Source of the DNA: an uncultured Eubacteriales bacterium
GTDB taxonomy: Bacteria; Bacillota; Clostridia; Christensenellales; Aristaeellaceae
Assembly (NCBI GenBank): GCA_902800625.1
Contig: CADCFG010000002.1
Coordinates: forward strand, 124,001 to 188,000
Reading direction: 5' to 3'
DNA: 64,000 nt
Part shown: one piece after another, positions 8,314 through 16,552 of the stretch
Layout of the letters: the number at the start of each line of letters is the position of its first letter
How positions within the stretch are numbered: position 1 is the first letter of the stretch
Notes under the pieces: model-generated
Databases searched by the model: none
The model's input: the letters and a program-made list of their open reading frames with translations, nothing else
Told to the model about the DNA's origin: nothing
Position numbers and translations under genes: made by a program

Positions 8314-9310
8314 CGACCAGCAGTTCGGCGATCTGGATGGCGTTGGTCGCCGCGCCCTTGCGGATCTGATCGCCGCAGCACCACAGGGAGAGACCCTTCT
8401 CGTCGGTCAGGTCGTCGCGGATGCGTCCCACGAACACGATGTCCTGGTCGCTGGTGTCCAGCGGCATGGGATAGCTCTTGCTGGCCAGGTCGTCCACCAG
8501 GCGGCAGCCGGGGGCCTTGCTGATTGCCTCGCGGGCCTCCTGGACGCTGATCTTGCGCTCGGTTTTCAGGGTCACGCTGATGGAGTGGCTGCGCAGCACG
8601 GGCACGCGCACGCAGGTGCAGGTCACGTTCAGCGCCGGCAGGTGCATGATCTTCCGGCCCTCATTCTGCATCTTCATCTCCTCGGAGGTGTAGCCGTTGC
8701 CGGTGTCGTCGCCGATCTGGGGGATCACGTTGAAGGCGATCTGCCAGGGGAACACGCTGTGCGTCAGCTCCTTGCCCGCGGCGTAGTCGGCCACCTGCTG
8801 TTCCAGCTCCTTCAAACCGTTCGCGCCCGCGCCGGACACGGCCTGGTATGTGCTGGCCACCATGGACTGGATGGGGGACACGCGGTTCAGCGCGGCCACG
8901 GCGGTGAGGGTGATGATGGTGGAGCAGTTGGGGTTGGAGATGATGCCCTTGTGCTTCTTCACGTCCTCCGGGTTGATCTCCGGCACCACCAGCGGCACGT
9001 CGTCCACCATGCGGAACGCGCTGGAATTGTCCACGAATACCGCTCCAGCCTTCACGATGGCCGGGGCCAGCTGCTTGGCCAGGGCGTTGCTCGCCGCGCC
9101 AAGCACGATATCCATGCCCTCAAAGCTGTTCTCCGTGGCTTCCTCCACCACGATCTCCCCGCCCGCGAAGGGCAGCTTCATGCCCGCGCTGCGGGCGCTG
9201 GCCAGCGCCTTGATCTGGTTGATGGGGAAGTTTCGCTCCTGGAGCACCTTCAGCATTTCGCGGCCCACGGCGCCCGTGGCGCCCAGCACGGCAATATTGA
9301 CTTTCTTCAT
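8300..9310 (-). CDS. asd: Aspartate-semialdehyde dehydrogenase
   Basis: 336 residues. It reduces beta-aspartyl phosphate to aspartate semialdehyde with NADPH, a branch point to lysine/diaminopimelate, threonine and methionine. The N-terminal nucleotide-binding loop (VAVLGATGAVG type, here IAVLGATGAVGREM), the active-site cysteine in SNPNCSTI, and the late motif (VPVLRSHSISV) are in place. The length is normal. It follows hom closely on the same strand (33 bases), so hom-asd form an operon facing away from thrC. Its last codons are part of a triplicated 79-bp repeat. Confidence 0.94.
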   Translation of the reverse strand: MKKVNIAVLGATGAVGREMLKVLQERNFPINQIKALASARSAGMKLPFAGGEIVVEEATENSFEGMDIVLGAASNALAKQLAPAIVKAGAVFVDNSSAFRMVDDVPLVVPEINPEDVKKHKGIISNPNCSTIITLTAVAALNRVSPIQSMVASTYQAVSGAGANGLKELEQQVADYAAGKELTHSVFPWQIAFNVIPQIGDDTGNGYTSEEMKMQNEGRKIMHLPALNVTCTCVRVPVLRSHSISVTLKTERKISVQEAREAISKAPGCRLVDDLASKSYPMPLDTSDQDIVFVGRIRDDLTDEKGLSLWCCGDQIRKGAATNAIQIAELLVGSAD

Positions 9311-9343
9311 AATGAATCCCTGCTTTCAAAGATTTTATATGGT

Positions 9344-10495
9344 TCAGTCCCGAATCCCGGCGAAGAACAGCCTGGGGTCCTTATCCCGCAGATCCTTTGC
9401 AAGCGCGTGCATCTCGCTGACGCTCATGGGCTCGGTCAGGTATGCAGCGCCGCCTTCACAATTGCCCAGTTTCTCAACAGGAATGCCGGGATGGGCGCTG
9501 GTGCGCAGGTAATAGGCGTGGCGGGCCTGGCGGTTGTCCACGGCGGCATAGCCCTCGGGGATGGGGTTCAGCCGCGCGGTCACGCCGTCCATGATGTCCC
9601 GCAGGCCCAGCTCCACGGCGAAGGCGGTGGGATCCTTGCCCGCGCCCTGGCCCTGGAAGGTGTGCAGCCCGCAGTATTCGCCGACGACGGAGATGGTGTT
9701 GTTGTTCATGTGAACGGCGGCTTCCATGGCGTCAGCGGGCACCAGCGTGGGCTCCACGTAGGCGCGGATGCTGCCGTCCGTGTTCTTCGCCGCGTTCACC
9801 AGCAGCCGGCACACCCGGTTCATCTGCTTGAAATGTATGATGTCCCCGGCTGCGATGTGCCGGATGCCCTCGGTGTCGACGTCCTCGGGCTTCACATACT
9901 TCTGGAAGGCCACTGCGGAGGCGATGCACAGCTTGCACTCGGCGTCGATGCCGTCCACGTCCGCGGCGGGATTGCGCTCGGCATAGCCCAGCTTCTGGGC
10001 CTCGGCCAGCACGTCGTCAAAGCCCCGGCCTTCCCGCTGCATCACGTCCAGGATCAGGTTCGTGGTGCCGTTGACGATGCCGGAAAGGCTCTGCAGGTCG
10101 TCCGCGCCGCGATAGCGCATCAGGTTGTACAGGAAGGGGATGCTGCCGCCCACGCTGGCGTCGTAGCGGTACTGCACGCCGTTCTCCTTCGCCAGCGTCA
10201 GCAACTCCTCCATATGGTGGGAGATCATCAGCTTGTTGGCGGAGACCACGTTCTTCCCGGTCTTCAGCGCCTGCACGGTGAAGGTGTGGGCCGGCTCCAG
10301 GCCGCCGATCAGCTCCACCACGGTATCGATTTCCGGATCGTTCAGGATCTCATTGTAGTCGCTGGTCTCCAGGTGCTCCAGTCCAGGATGGCGCAGCAGC
10401 TCCAGTATGCGGACGACTTCGATGTCGTCCCGGCGCTTCAAATGCTCATAGATGCCGGAGCCGATGGTGCCCAGGCCCAGCAGTCCGATCTTCAC
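9344..10495 (-). CDS. hom: Homoserine dehydrogenase, short C-terminus
   Basis: About 383 residues. It reduces aspartate semialdehyde to homoserine for threonine and methionine synthesis. It has the Rossmann motif GLLGLGTIGSG, the central signature (LSGIVNGTTNLIL ... GRGFDDVLAEAQKLGYAE.NPAADVDG) and the catalytic-domain lysine/aspartate region. I start it at GTG 10495 (VKIGLLGLG), 9 bases behind AAGGAG; the frame is open further upstream but lacks a ribosome site. Most Gram-positive homologues are about 430 residues with a full C-terminal ACT domain. Here the sequence stops soon after AYYLRTSAHPG, where the ACT domain would begin, so feedback control may be altered. Divergent from thrC. Confidence 0.92.
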   Translation of the reverse strand: MKIGLLGLGTIGSGIYEHLKRRDDIEVVRILELLRHPGLEHLETSDYNEILNDPEIDTVVELIGGLEPAHTFTVQALKTGKNVVSANKLMISHHMEELLTLAKENGVQYRYDASVGGSIPFLYNLMRYRGADDLQSLSGIVNGTTNLILDVMQREGRGFDDVLAEAQKLGYAERNPAADVDGIDAECKLCIASAVAFQKYVKPEDVDTEGIRHIAAGDIIHFKQMNRVCRLLVNAAKNTDGSIRAYVEPTLVPADAMEAAVHMNNNTISVVGEYCGLHTFQGQGAGKDPTAFAVELGLRDIMDGVTARLNPIPEGYAAVDNRQARHAYYLRTSAHPGIPVEKLGNCEGGAAYLTEPMSVSEMHALAKDLRDKDPRLFFAGIRD

Positions 10496-10552
10496 GGTCA
10501 ACAACTCCTTTGTGTCTTTCGTGGAAAAACACATGTTTTTAAGATAAAGACA

Positions 10553-10580
10553 CTATACCACAACCCGGCCCGTTTGTCAA
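10553..10580 (-). promoter_or_regulatory. Sigma-A-like promoter of hom-asd
   Basis: On the minus strand TTGACA (10580-10575), a 16-17 base spacer and TATAGT (10558-10553), about 60 bases upstream of the hom start. Confidence 0.7.
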
Positions 10581-10647
10581 AGGAAACGGGCAATAGTTTT
10601 CAGCCATTTAACGAAGCGTAAAATCCGGGGCAAATTGCGCCGCCCTA

Positions 10648-10676
10648 TTGCAATTTTCCGGAAAAACCGCTATGAT
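10648..10676 (+). promoter_or_regulatory. Sigma-A-like promoter of thrC
   Basis: TTGCAA (10648-10653), 17 bases, TATGAT (10671-10676), followed about 40 bases later by the thrC start. It is back to back with the hom promoter. Confidence 0.55.
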
Positions 10677-10716
10677 AATAGCAGATTTCAAGTTCCAAGA
10701 CAAGGGGGATGCACCC

Positions 10717-12195
10717 ATGGTATTCTACAGCACGCGCTCCAAGGCCCACACTGCCGACTCCACCGAGGCCGTATTGAAGGGCATCGCGCCGGACGGCGGC
10801 CTGTACACGCCCGTGGACTTCGACCAGATGCAGGTGGACGTGGGCAAGCTGCTCAGCATGAGCGCCGTGGAGATCTCTTCCGAGGTCATCGGAAGGATCC
10901 TCAACGACTTCACGCCGGAGGAGATGCGCGCACTGATCGAGGCCGCCTACGACGGGAAGTTCGAGACCGATGACCTGACGCCCCTTGAGAAGGTGGGGGA
11001 CGACTTTGTGCTGGAGCTGTTCCGCGGCCCCACCTCGGCCTTCAAGGACGTGGCGCTGTCCGTGTTGCCCCGGCTGATCACCGCGGCCCGGGACAAGCTG
11101 GGCGTGAAGGAGGAGATCGTGATCCTCACCGCCACCAGCGGCGACACCGGCAAGGCGGCACTGGAGGGCTTCCACGACGTGCCCGGCACGCGCATCATCG
11201 TCTTCTATCCCGACGGCGGCGTCAGCGACGTGCAGAAGGCCCAGATGGTCACCCAGGCGGGCGGCAACGTGGGCGTGTGCGCCGTGAAGGGCAACTTCGA
11301 CGACGCCCAGACCGGCGTGAAGAACATCTTTGCCGACGACCAGGCCAATGGCTGGGCCGCCGAGAAGGGCGCGCGCCTGTCCAGCGCCAATTCCATCAAC
11401 ATCGGCCGTCTCGCGCCGCAGGTGGCCTACTACTTCAAGGCCTATTGCGACCTGGTGCTGCGCGGAGAGATTCGCCTGGGCGAGCCGGTGAACTTCGTGG
11501 TGCCCACGGGCAATTTCGGCGACATCCTGGCCGGTGAGTTCGCCCGCCGCATGGGCCTGCCCGTGGCGAAGCTGGTGTGCGCTTCCAACAAAAACAACGT
11601 TCTCACCGACTTCATCAACACCGGCGTCTACGACCGCCGCCGCGAATTCTTCAAGACTGCCTCGCCCTCCATGGACATCCTGGTGTCCAGCAACCTGGAG
11701 CGCTACCTGTTCCTGGCCTCCGGCGGGGACTTCGACCTGGTCTCCGGCCTGATGGCGGACCTTCGCGAAAAGGGCGTCTATACCGCGCCGGAAAAGCTGA
11801 TGGAGACCATGCGCGAGCACTTCAGCGCCGGCTGTGCCGACGATGAAAAGGCCCTGGACGCCATCGGCCGCGTCTGGCGGGATTATGAATACCTGATGGA
11901 CACCCATACCGCCGTGGGCTGGGCCGTGATGGAGGAGTTCAAGGCCAATGAGGACAACGGCTGGGTGAACGTGGTGCTGTCCACGGCCTCGCCCTACAAG
12001 TTCAGCCGCGACGTGCTCTCCGCCATCTCCGACGCCCAGCCGGACAGCGGCTTTGGCGCCATGGACATGCTGAACGGGACCACCGGCGTGCCCGTGCCCC
12101 CCGCCCTGGCCGCCCTGCGCAGCAAGGAAGCCCGGTTCACCGACTGTGTGGCAAAGGACGAGATGCTTGAGTACGTGAAGAAGGCGCTCGATTGA
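10717..12195 (+). CDS. thrC: Threonine synthase
   Basis: About 492 residues. A PLP enzyme that converts O-phosphohomoserine to threonine. It begins with the typical MVFYSTRSK...IAPDGGLYTP, and carries the PLP lysine in GPTSAFKDVAL and the phosphate-binding region TATSGDTGKAALEGF. Length and order match the long clade of ThrC. The start at ATG 10717 follows AAGGGGGA; the open frame upstream runs through the promoter. Divergently arranged with hom-asd, so the three genes together cover aspartate semialdehyde to threonine; no homoserine kinase is seen in the window. Confidence 0.94.
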   Translation: MVFYSTRSKAHTADSTEAVLKGIAPDGGLYTPVDFDQMQVDVGKLLSMSAVEISSEVIGRILNDFTPEEMRALIEAAYDGKFETDDLTPLEKVGDDFVLELFRGPTSAFKDVALSVLPRLITAARDKLGVKEEIVILTATSGDTGKAALEGFHDVPGTRIIVFYPDGGVSDVQKAQMVTQAGGNVGVCAVKGNFDDAQTGVKNIFADDQANGWAAEKGARLSSANSINIGRLAPQVAYYFKAYCDLVLRGEIRLGEPVNFVVPTGNFGDILAGEFARRMGLPVAKLVCASNKNNVLTDFINTGVYDRRREFFKTASPSMDILVSSNLERYLFLASGGDFDLVSGLMADLREKGVYTAPEKLMETMREHFSAGCADDEKALDAIGRVWRDYEYLMDTHTAVGWAVMEEFKANEDNGWVNVVLSTASPYKFSRDVLSAISDAQPDSGFGAMDMLNGTTGVPVPPALAALRSKEARFTDCVAKDEMLEYVKKALD

Positions 12196-12285
12196 TGCCC
12201 CAAGGCCTTCCACTTGAAGGGAAGGTGCCGAACGCAGCGAGGCAGATGAGGTGTTCGTCGCCTGGCTGCACGCTGAATATCGCTA
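12196..12285. repeat. Intergenic hairpin-forming repeat-like segment
   Basis: Two nested palindromes lie after thrC: CCTTCCACTTGAAGGGAAGG, and GCAGCGAGGC ... GCCTGGCTGC. The composition resembles intergenic palindromic repeats of this group of genomes. It may terminate thrC transcription. No other copy is evident in the window. Confidence 0.4.
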
Positions 12286-12347
12286 AATTATAATCGCCCC
12301 TCCATCCGCATACACTGCCATGATCGATGCGGACAGGAGGGGTTTTT

Positions 12348-13847
12348 ATGGCGCTGGAGACAGACCGGCAGACCTTGGAGCTTGAGAACCTGATCGGGGC
12401 GCGGGACGCGCAGGTGCTGGTGCGGGCGGAGGCACTGGTTCCCGGCGCGGGCCGGGACGCCATCGAGCCGCAGCTGGCGGACGCCAGCCTGTACATCTCA
12501 CAGGCAGACCTGCAATCGGACCGGGTGGTGCTGGAGGGGACCGTCAGCTGCCAGGCGGCCTACCGGCAGGGAGAGGAGAACACTCTGAAGGCGCTCACGG
12601 CCCAGACCACGCTGAACCACGTGCTGGAGATCCCCGGCGCCCAGCCGGGCATGCTTTGCCGGGCGCGGGGCCAGGCGGTGCACGTGGACGCGAAGTATGA
12701 AAATGGCCACATGATCTTCCAGGTCACCTGTAATCTGTCGGCCCAGGTGCTGCGCCTGACGCCGGAGCAGGTCATCACAGGCATCACCGGCGCAGAGGGT
12801 CTGCAAACCGCCTACCGGGACATCACTTCGGTGAAGCTGGCGGCGGAGGCCACTGAGCTGGCGCTGGTGAAGGACGCCGTGGAGCTGCCCGCCGCGCTGG
12901 ACGCGAGGACCTCGCTGATGGACTGGGCGGCCATCGAAATCGAATCCACGGAGCCGGATCTGGGCGGCGTGAAGGTAAGAGGCCGCCTTCTGGTGGAGAC
13001 GCTGGTGTCCAGCGGCGTGGCGGGGCGACCCGCGGTGGTGATCCGCTATCCCATGGCCTGGGAGCAGCTGGTGGAGCTGCCGGAGTGGCTGACGGGCGAC
13101 GTGTTCAGCGAGTGCGACCTGCGCGCCATCCGAAGCCAGGTGGAGCCGGCTGGTGAGGACGGCGACATGCGCCTATCCTGCGAGGCGGAGCTGCGCGTGA
13201 GGGTGCTGGCCAACGTCACCGAACGGGCAAGCGCCCTCACCGACGTCTATGCCACCCAGGGCGCGTCGCTGGATGTGGATCATGAGACCCTGCGGCTGTG
13301 CGCCAAGGCCAGCCAGCTGCGCGTCAGCGACGTGGTGCGCGGCACGGTGCTGCTGGGCGAAGGCGCGCCGGCGGTGGGCACGGTGATCGCCTTGAAGACC
13401 ACGCCGTCCATCGGCGAGTGGCGCAACGAAAACGGCCAGGGGCGCATCGACGGCGTGATCGAGGCCCAGGTGCTCTACATCCCCGGCGGTTCGGACGTGC
13501 CCGCCGCCACGGAGGCCGAGCTGCCCTTCTCCGTCAACGTGCCCCAGGCGCTGAACGATCGGTCGGTCGTGGACATCCAGGTGCTCTCCGCCGAGGCCAA
13601 CGCGCTGATGGGCGACCGGCTGGAGATGAAACTGAATCTGTCCATCGCATGCCAGACCCGCCGCCGCGAGGCCGTTCGCGTGGTGGAGGAGGTGGAGGAG
13701 GGTGACGACATCCCGCGCCGCCCCGGCATCGTCATCCGCTGGCCTGACGCGGGCGAAACCGCCTGGGACATCGGCAAGCGCTACGCCGTGCCCGTGGACA
13801 GCGTGGGGGAGATCGAACCCGGCAAGCCGGTGGTGGTGAAAGCATAA
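12348..13847 (+). CDS. sipL: SipL-like spore coat morphogenetic protein (SPOCS domains plus LysM)
   Basis: About 499 residues. Repeated SPOCS (DUF3794) domains fill the first 450 residues (for example VVLEGTVSCQAAYRQGEEN, VKVRGRLLVETL, and YIPGG... ELPFSVNVPQ), followed by a basic/acidic linker and a C-terminal LysM-like segment (AGETAWDIGKRYAVPVDSV). This is the layout of SipL of Clostridioides difficile, which binds SpoIVA and is needed for coat encasement around the forespore in the mother cell. The start is ATG 12348 behind AGGAGGGG. It stands alone with a terminator just after it. Mother-cell expression is expected but no sigma-E promoter could be assigned with confidence. Confidence 0.85.
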   Translation: MALETDRQTLELENLIGARDAQVLVRAEALVPGAGRDAIEPQLADASLYISQADLQSDRVVLEGTVSCQAAYRQGEENTLKALTAQTTLNHVLEIPGAQPGMLCRARGQAVHVDAKYENGHMIFQVTCNLSAQVLRLTPEQVITGITGAEGLQTAYRDITSVKLAAEATELALVKDAVELPAALDARTSLMDWAAIEIESTEPDLGGVKVRGRLLVETLVSSGVAGRPAVVIRYPMAWEQLVELPEWLTGDVFSECDLRAIRSQVEPAGEDGDMRLSCEAELRVRVLANVTERASALTDVYATQGASLDVDHETLRLCAKASQLRVSDVVRGTVLLGEGAPAVGTVIALKTTPSIGEWRNENGQGRIDGVIEAQVLYIPGGSDVPAATEAELPFSVNVPQALNDRSVVDIQVLSAEANALMGDRLEMKLNLSIACQTRRREAVRVVEEVEEGDDIPRRPGIVIRWPDAGETAWDIGKRYAVPVDSVGEIEPGKPVVVKA

Positions 13848-13850
13848 GAA

Positions 13851-13876
13851 AAAGGGCGGCTGATGCCGCCCTTTAT
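13851..13876 (+). terminator. Intrinsic terminator after sipL
   Basis: AAAGGGCGGC, loop TGAT and GCCGCCCTTT form a perfect 10-bp stem, followed by ATTT. Confidence 0.8.
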
Positions 13877-13892
13877 TTGGGTCGAAACCAAT

Positions 13893-13927
13893 TACTTCCC
13901 GAAATACCGCTTCAGCAGATCCCGGAA
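13893..13927 (-). pseudogene. Remnant of a duplicated rubrerythrin 3' end
   Basis: On the minus strand the sequence reads [12 protein letters not shown], the same last residues as the intact rubrerythrin at 14198-14743, with about 80% base identity over some 30 bases (TTACTTCCCGAA-TACC-CTTCAGCAG). No open frame precedes it. It looks like the stump of a duplicated gene whose body was lost, with the small membrane protein gene now lying between the two copies. Confidence 0.55.
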
Positions 13928-13945
13928 GGTACATCTGTGGGAATG

Positions 13946-14155
13946 CTACTTCGCGGCCTTCTTCGCCTGCATATAACCCAAAACGCCGCAGACGACGCAG
14001 ATAATCACATCGATGACCAGATCCGCGCGACTGCCGATCTCTTGCATAAAGCTGGTCTTCTTGATCAGGCTCAACACGAAATTGAACAACGCGACACCAG
14101 CAGCGCCAAAGATAAAGGTCAGGATACCGTTCAGAATTGGGTTTTTGGACAGCAT
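13946..14155 (-). CDS. Small membrane protein, unknown function
   Basis: 69 residues, starting at ATG 14155 behind GGAGGAG. Two hydrophobic segments are visible: about 7-31 (NGILTFIFGAAGVALFNFVL) and about 46-62 (LVIDVIICVVCGVLGYM), separated by a short polar loop, ending AKKAAK. I do not recognise a family. It lies just downstream of the rubrerythrin gene on the same strand (43 bases after its stop codon), so it may be read from the same transcript. A stump of a second rubrerythrin lies immediately beyond it. Confidence 0.6.
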   Translation of the reverse strand: MLSKNPILNGILTFIFGAAGVALFNFVLSLIKKTSFMQEIGSRADLVIDVIICVVCGVLGYMQAKKAAK

Positions 14156-14197
14156 TTGTATTCTCCTCCAAAATCTTGATCGTGTGACAGGATGTGC

Positions 14198-14743
14198 TTA
14201 CTTCCCGAAGTACCTCTTCAGCAGCCCCGCAAAGGCCTTGCCGTGACGGGCTTCGTCGCGGGCCATCTCGTGCACGGTGTCGTGGATGGCGTCCAGGTTC
14301 AGGGCCTTGGCGCGCTTGGCCAGGTCGGTCTTGCCGGCGGTGGCGCCGTTCTCGGCCTCCACGCGCATCTTCAGGTTCTTCTCGGTGCAGTCGGTCAGCA
14401 CCTCACCCAGCAGCTCGGCGAACTTCGCGGCGTGCTCGGCCTCTTCAAAGGCGGCGGTCTTCCAGTATTCGCCAATCTCAGGATAGCCCTCGCGATAGGC
14501 CACGCGGCTCATGGCCAGGTACATGCCCACCTCGCTGCACTCGCCGGTGAAGTTGGCGCGCAGGTCCTCGATGATGTCAGCCGGGGCGCCCTGCGCCACG
14601 CCGACCACGTGCTCGGAAGCCCAGGTCATTTCCTCAGACTGCTCGATGAACTTGCTGGCGGGAGCCTTGCAGACGGGGCAGAACTCGGGAGCGGCGTCGC
14701 CTTCATGGACATAACCGCAGACGGAACAGACAAACTTCTTCAT
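14198..14743 (-). CDS. Reverse rubrerythrin
   Basis: About 181 residues. An N-terminal rubredoxin-like Fe(Cys)4 domain ([10 protein letters not shown] ... FCPVCKAP) precedes a ferritin-like diiron domain ([15 protein letters not shown] ... [15 protein letters not shown] ... [14 protein letters not shown]). This order is the opposite of classical rubrerythrin and marks the 'reverse' type, which reduces hydrogen peroxide in the cytoplasm of anaerobes. The start is ATG 14743, behind AAGGAGG. It has its own promoter and follows recO after a terminator. A small membrane protein and the stump of a second copy lie downstream. Confidence 0.92.
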   Translation of the reverse strand: MKKFVCSVCGYVHEGDAAPEFCPVCKAPASKFIEQSEEMTWASEHVVGVAQGAPADIIEDLRANFTGECSEVGMYLAMSRVAYREGYPEIGEYWKTAAFEEAEHAAKFAELLGEVLTDCTEKNLKMRVEAENGATAGKTDLAKRAKALNLDAIHDTVHEMARDEARHGKAFAGLLKRYFGK

Positions 14744-14805
14744 GGAAAAATCCTCCTTCAAATGATCGGTATGATTGGTTCATCACACTGATACCATTAT
14801 ACAAC

Positions 14806-14835
14806 AAAATTTGGGGTTTGTGAACCCCAAATTTT
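14806..14835. terminator. recO terminator overlapping the rubrerythrin promoter
   Basis: AAAATTTGGGG (14806-14816) and CCCCAAATTTT (14825-14835) form a perfect 11-bp stem with an 8-base loop. It starts at the recO stop codon. On the minus strand a plausible rubrerythrin promoter, TTCACA-N17-TATAAT, has its -35 box inside the loop and right arm. Confidence 0.8.
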
Positions 14836-15601
14836 ACTGTGGTTTAACGTCGCTAACGGATTCGACCAACGGTGGAGCGAACTTCTCCATGTGCATGCGC
14901 AGGTTCACGTGGCTGCGCATCAGCCGCGCGGCCTCGGGCCACTCCGGTCGGTCGTGGAGCAGCTGGAACTTGTCGAACTGGGTGCGGGGCGTCTTCATCA
15001 GGATGCGACGCGCGCCGTTGGAGACGGACGGGACGGCCTGCCAGGACTGGTAAGGCCTGCCCGCGCAGCTTTCGCACACCACGCCGCCCAGGTCCGCGTC
15101 GAAGAAGGCGTCCTCATCCACAGCCCTTCCGCAGCGCACGCAGGCATCCATCCGGGGCGAAAGGCCCATCAGCCGCATGAAGTGGCACTCGAAGGCGAAC
15201 GTCACAAGTTCCGGCGGCAGCTCTCCGTAGTTCAAATGGGCCAGCGCCCGCAGCGTGATGATGAACAGCTCCGGCGCCGGAGTATCCGGCAGGATGGCGG
15301 TGTCCAGCAGCTTCAGCCAGTACACGCCGTGGCGCAGCTTGTCGTAATCCGCCCGCAGTTCAAAGTAGCTCTCGGAGATCTGGCACTGCTCCAGCGAGTT
15401 GCGCTCCTTGTGGCTGAACAGCTGGAACTCGCCGCTGGTGAAGGGCTCCACGGCGTTCACCAGCGGGGACTTCGGCCTGCGGCAGCCCCGGGCGATGGCC
15501 TCCACGCGGCCCAGCTCCGGGGAAAACAGCGTGATCATTCGGTCGTAGTCGCTGTAATCGGCCCGGCGGATCACGATGGCGGGGGTGGTGAAGGAGGCCA
15601 T
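14834..15601 (-). CDS. recO: DNA repair protein RecO
   Basis: 255 residues. RecO loads RecA at gaps with RecR, and anneals single strands. The N-terminal OB fold (TPAIVIRRADYSDYDRMITLFSPELG) and the C-terminal zinc site (CVRCGR ... CESCAG) are visible. Four bases separate it from era, the usual partner upstream, so it is the last gene of the yqfC-to-recO operon and is followed by a strong terminator. Confidence 0.92.
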   Translation of the reverse strand: MASFTTPAIVIRRADYSDYDRMITLFSPELGRVEAIARGCRRPKSPLVNAVEPFTSGEFQLFSHKERNSLEQCQISESYFELRADYDKLRHGVYWLKLLDTAILPDTPAPELFIITLRALAHLNYGELPPELVTFAFECHFMRLMGLSPRMDACVRCGRAVDEDAFFDADLGGVVCESCAGRPYQSWQAVPSVSNGARRILMKTPRTQFDKFQLLHDRPEWPEAARLMRSHVNLRMHMEKFAPPLVESVSDVKPQ

Positions 15602-15604
15602 GGG

Positions 15605-16498
15605 CTATTCCTCGTAGCCCAGCGTGCGCAGGTCGCCGGCGCGGTTGCGCCAGTCCTCGCGCACCTTCACCCACAACTTCAGCATCACCTTCGTGCCCAG
15701 CAGGCGCTCGATGTCCGCGCGGGCCTCGCTGCCGATCTTTTGCAGCATCGCGCCCTGCTTGCCGATGATGATGGACTTGTGGCTGGCGCGCTCGCAGTAC
15801 ACATTGGCGTGGATCTCCGTCAGGTTGTCGGACAGCTTCTGGATCTGCAGCATCTCCACGCCGATGCCGTGCGGCACCTCGTCCCGCAGGTTGCGCAGCG
15901 CCTTTTCACGGATGATCTCCGCGCACATCACCCGCTCGGGCTGGTCGGTGATCATGTCGTCGGGGAAGTACTTGGGCCCCTCCGGCATGGCCTCGATCAG
16001 CAGCTTGAGCAGCAGCTCCACGTTCTCGCCCGTGCGGGCGGAGGTGGACACGATCTGGTCGTAGCCGATGTCGTGCAGCTGGGCTAGCTGGGGGAACAGC
16101 TTTTCCTCCGGCACGATGTCGATCTTGTTCACTGCCAGGAACTTCGGGCAGCGCATCTTCGCCAGGTCCTGTAGGATGGCCATGTCGCCCGCGCCGATGT
16201 GCTGGCCGTCCACCACGCACAGCACCGCGTCCACGCCCTCCTTGGCGTCCTCGGCGCTCTTGACCATGAACTCGCCCAGCTTCGTGCGGGGCTTGTGCAG
16301 GCCGGGGGTGTCCACAAACACGATCTGCCAGTTGTCGCCCGTCGCCACGCCCAGCAGCTTGTTGCGCGTGGTCTGGGGATGGTTGGAGATGATGGCGACC
16401 TTCTCGCCCACAAAGCGGTTCATCAGGCTGGATTTGCCCACGTTCGGCCGGCCCAGTATGGCCACGAAGCCGGAACGAAACTTCTTGGTGTCAGACAA
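15605..16498 (-). CDS. era: GTPase Era
   Basis: About 297 residues. Era binds 16S rRNA near its 3' end and checks assembly of the small ribosomal subunit. G1 GRPNVGKSS, G2/T-region QTTRNK, G3 DTPGLH, G4 NKID and G5 SA are in order, followed by a KH domain (EVPHGIGVEML ... KSIIIGKQGAMLQKIGS). I choose TTG 16498, because GGAGGAT is spaced 6 bases before it; the in-frame ATG at 16525 has no ribosome site. Upstream is the ybeY-cdd fusion, downstream recO. Confidence 0.93.
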   Translation of the reverse strand: MSDTKKFRSGFVAILGRPNVGKSSLMNRFVGEKVAIISNHPQTTRNKLLGVATGDNWQIVFVDTPGLHKPRTKLGEFMVKSAEDAKEGVDAVLCVVDGQHIGAGDMAILQDLAKMRCPKFLAVNKIDIVPEEKLFPQLAQLHDIGYDQIVSTSARTGENVELLLKLLIEAMPEGPKYFPDDMITDQPERVMCAEIIREKALRNLRDEVPHGIGVEMLQIQKLSDNLTEIHANVYCERASHKSIIIGKQGAMLQKIGSEARADIERLLGTKVMLKLWVKVREDWRNRAGDLRTLGYEE

Positions 16499-16552
16499 GT
16501 TTGTATCCTCCGTGTTCTGTATCATGTGTTGGCCCGGTTACAAGTGCGGGCA

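Noticed and set aside
8054..10621. Open frame of 855 codons opposite asd and hom
   Set aside because: It runs through the tandem repeat and across both genes in antisense, has no family motif, and both minus-strand genes are complete.
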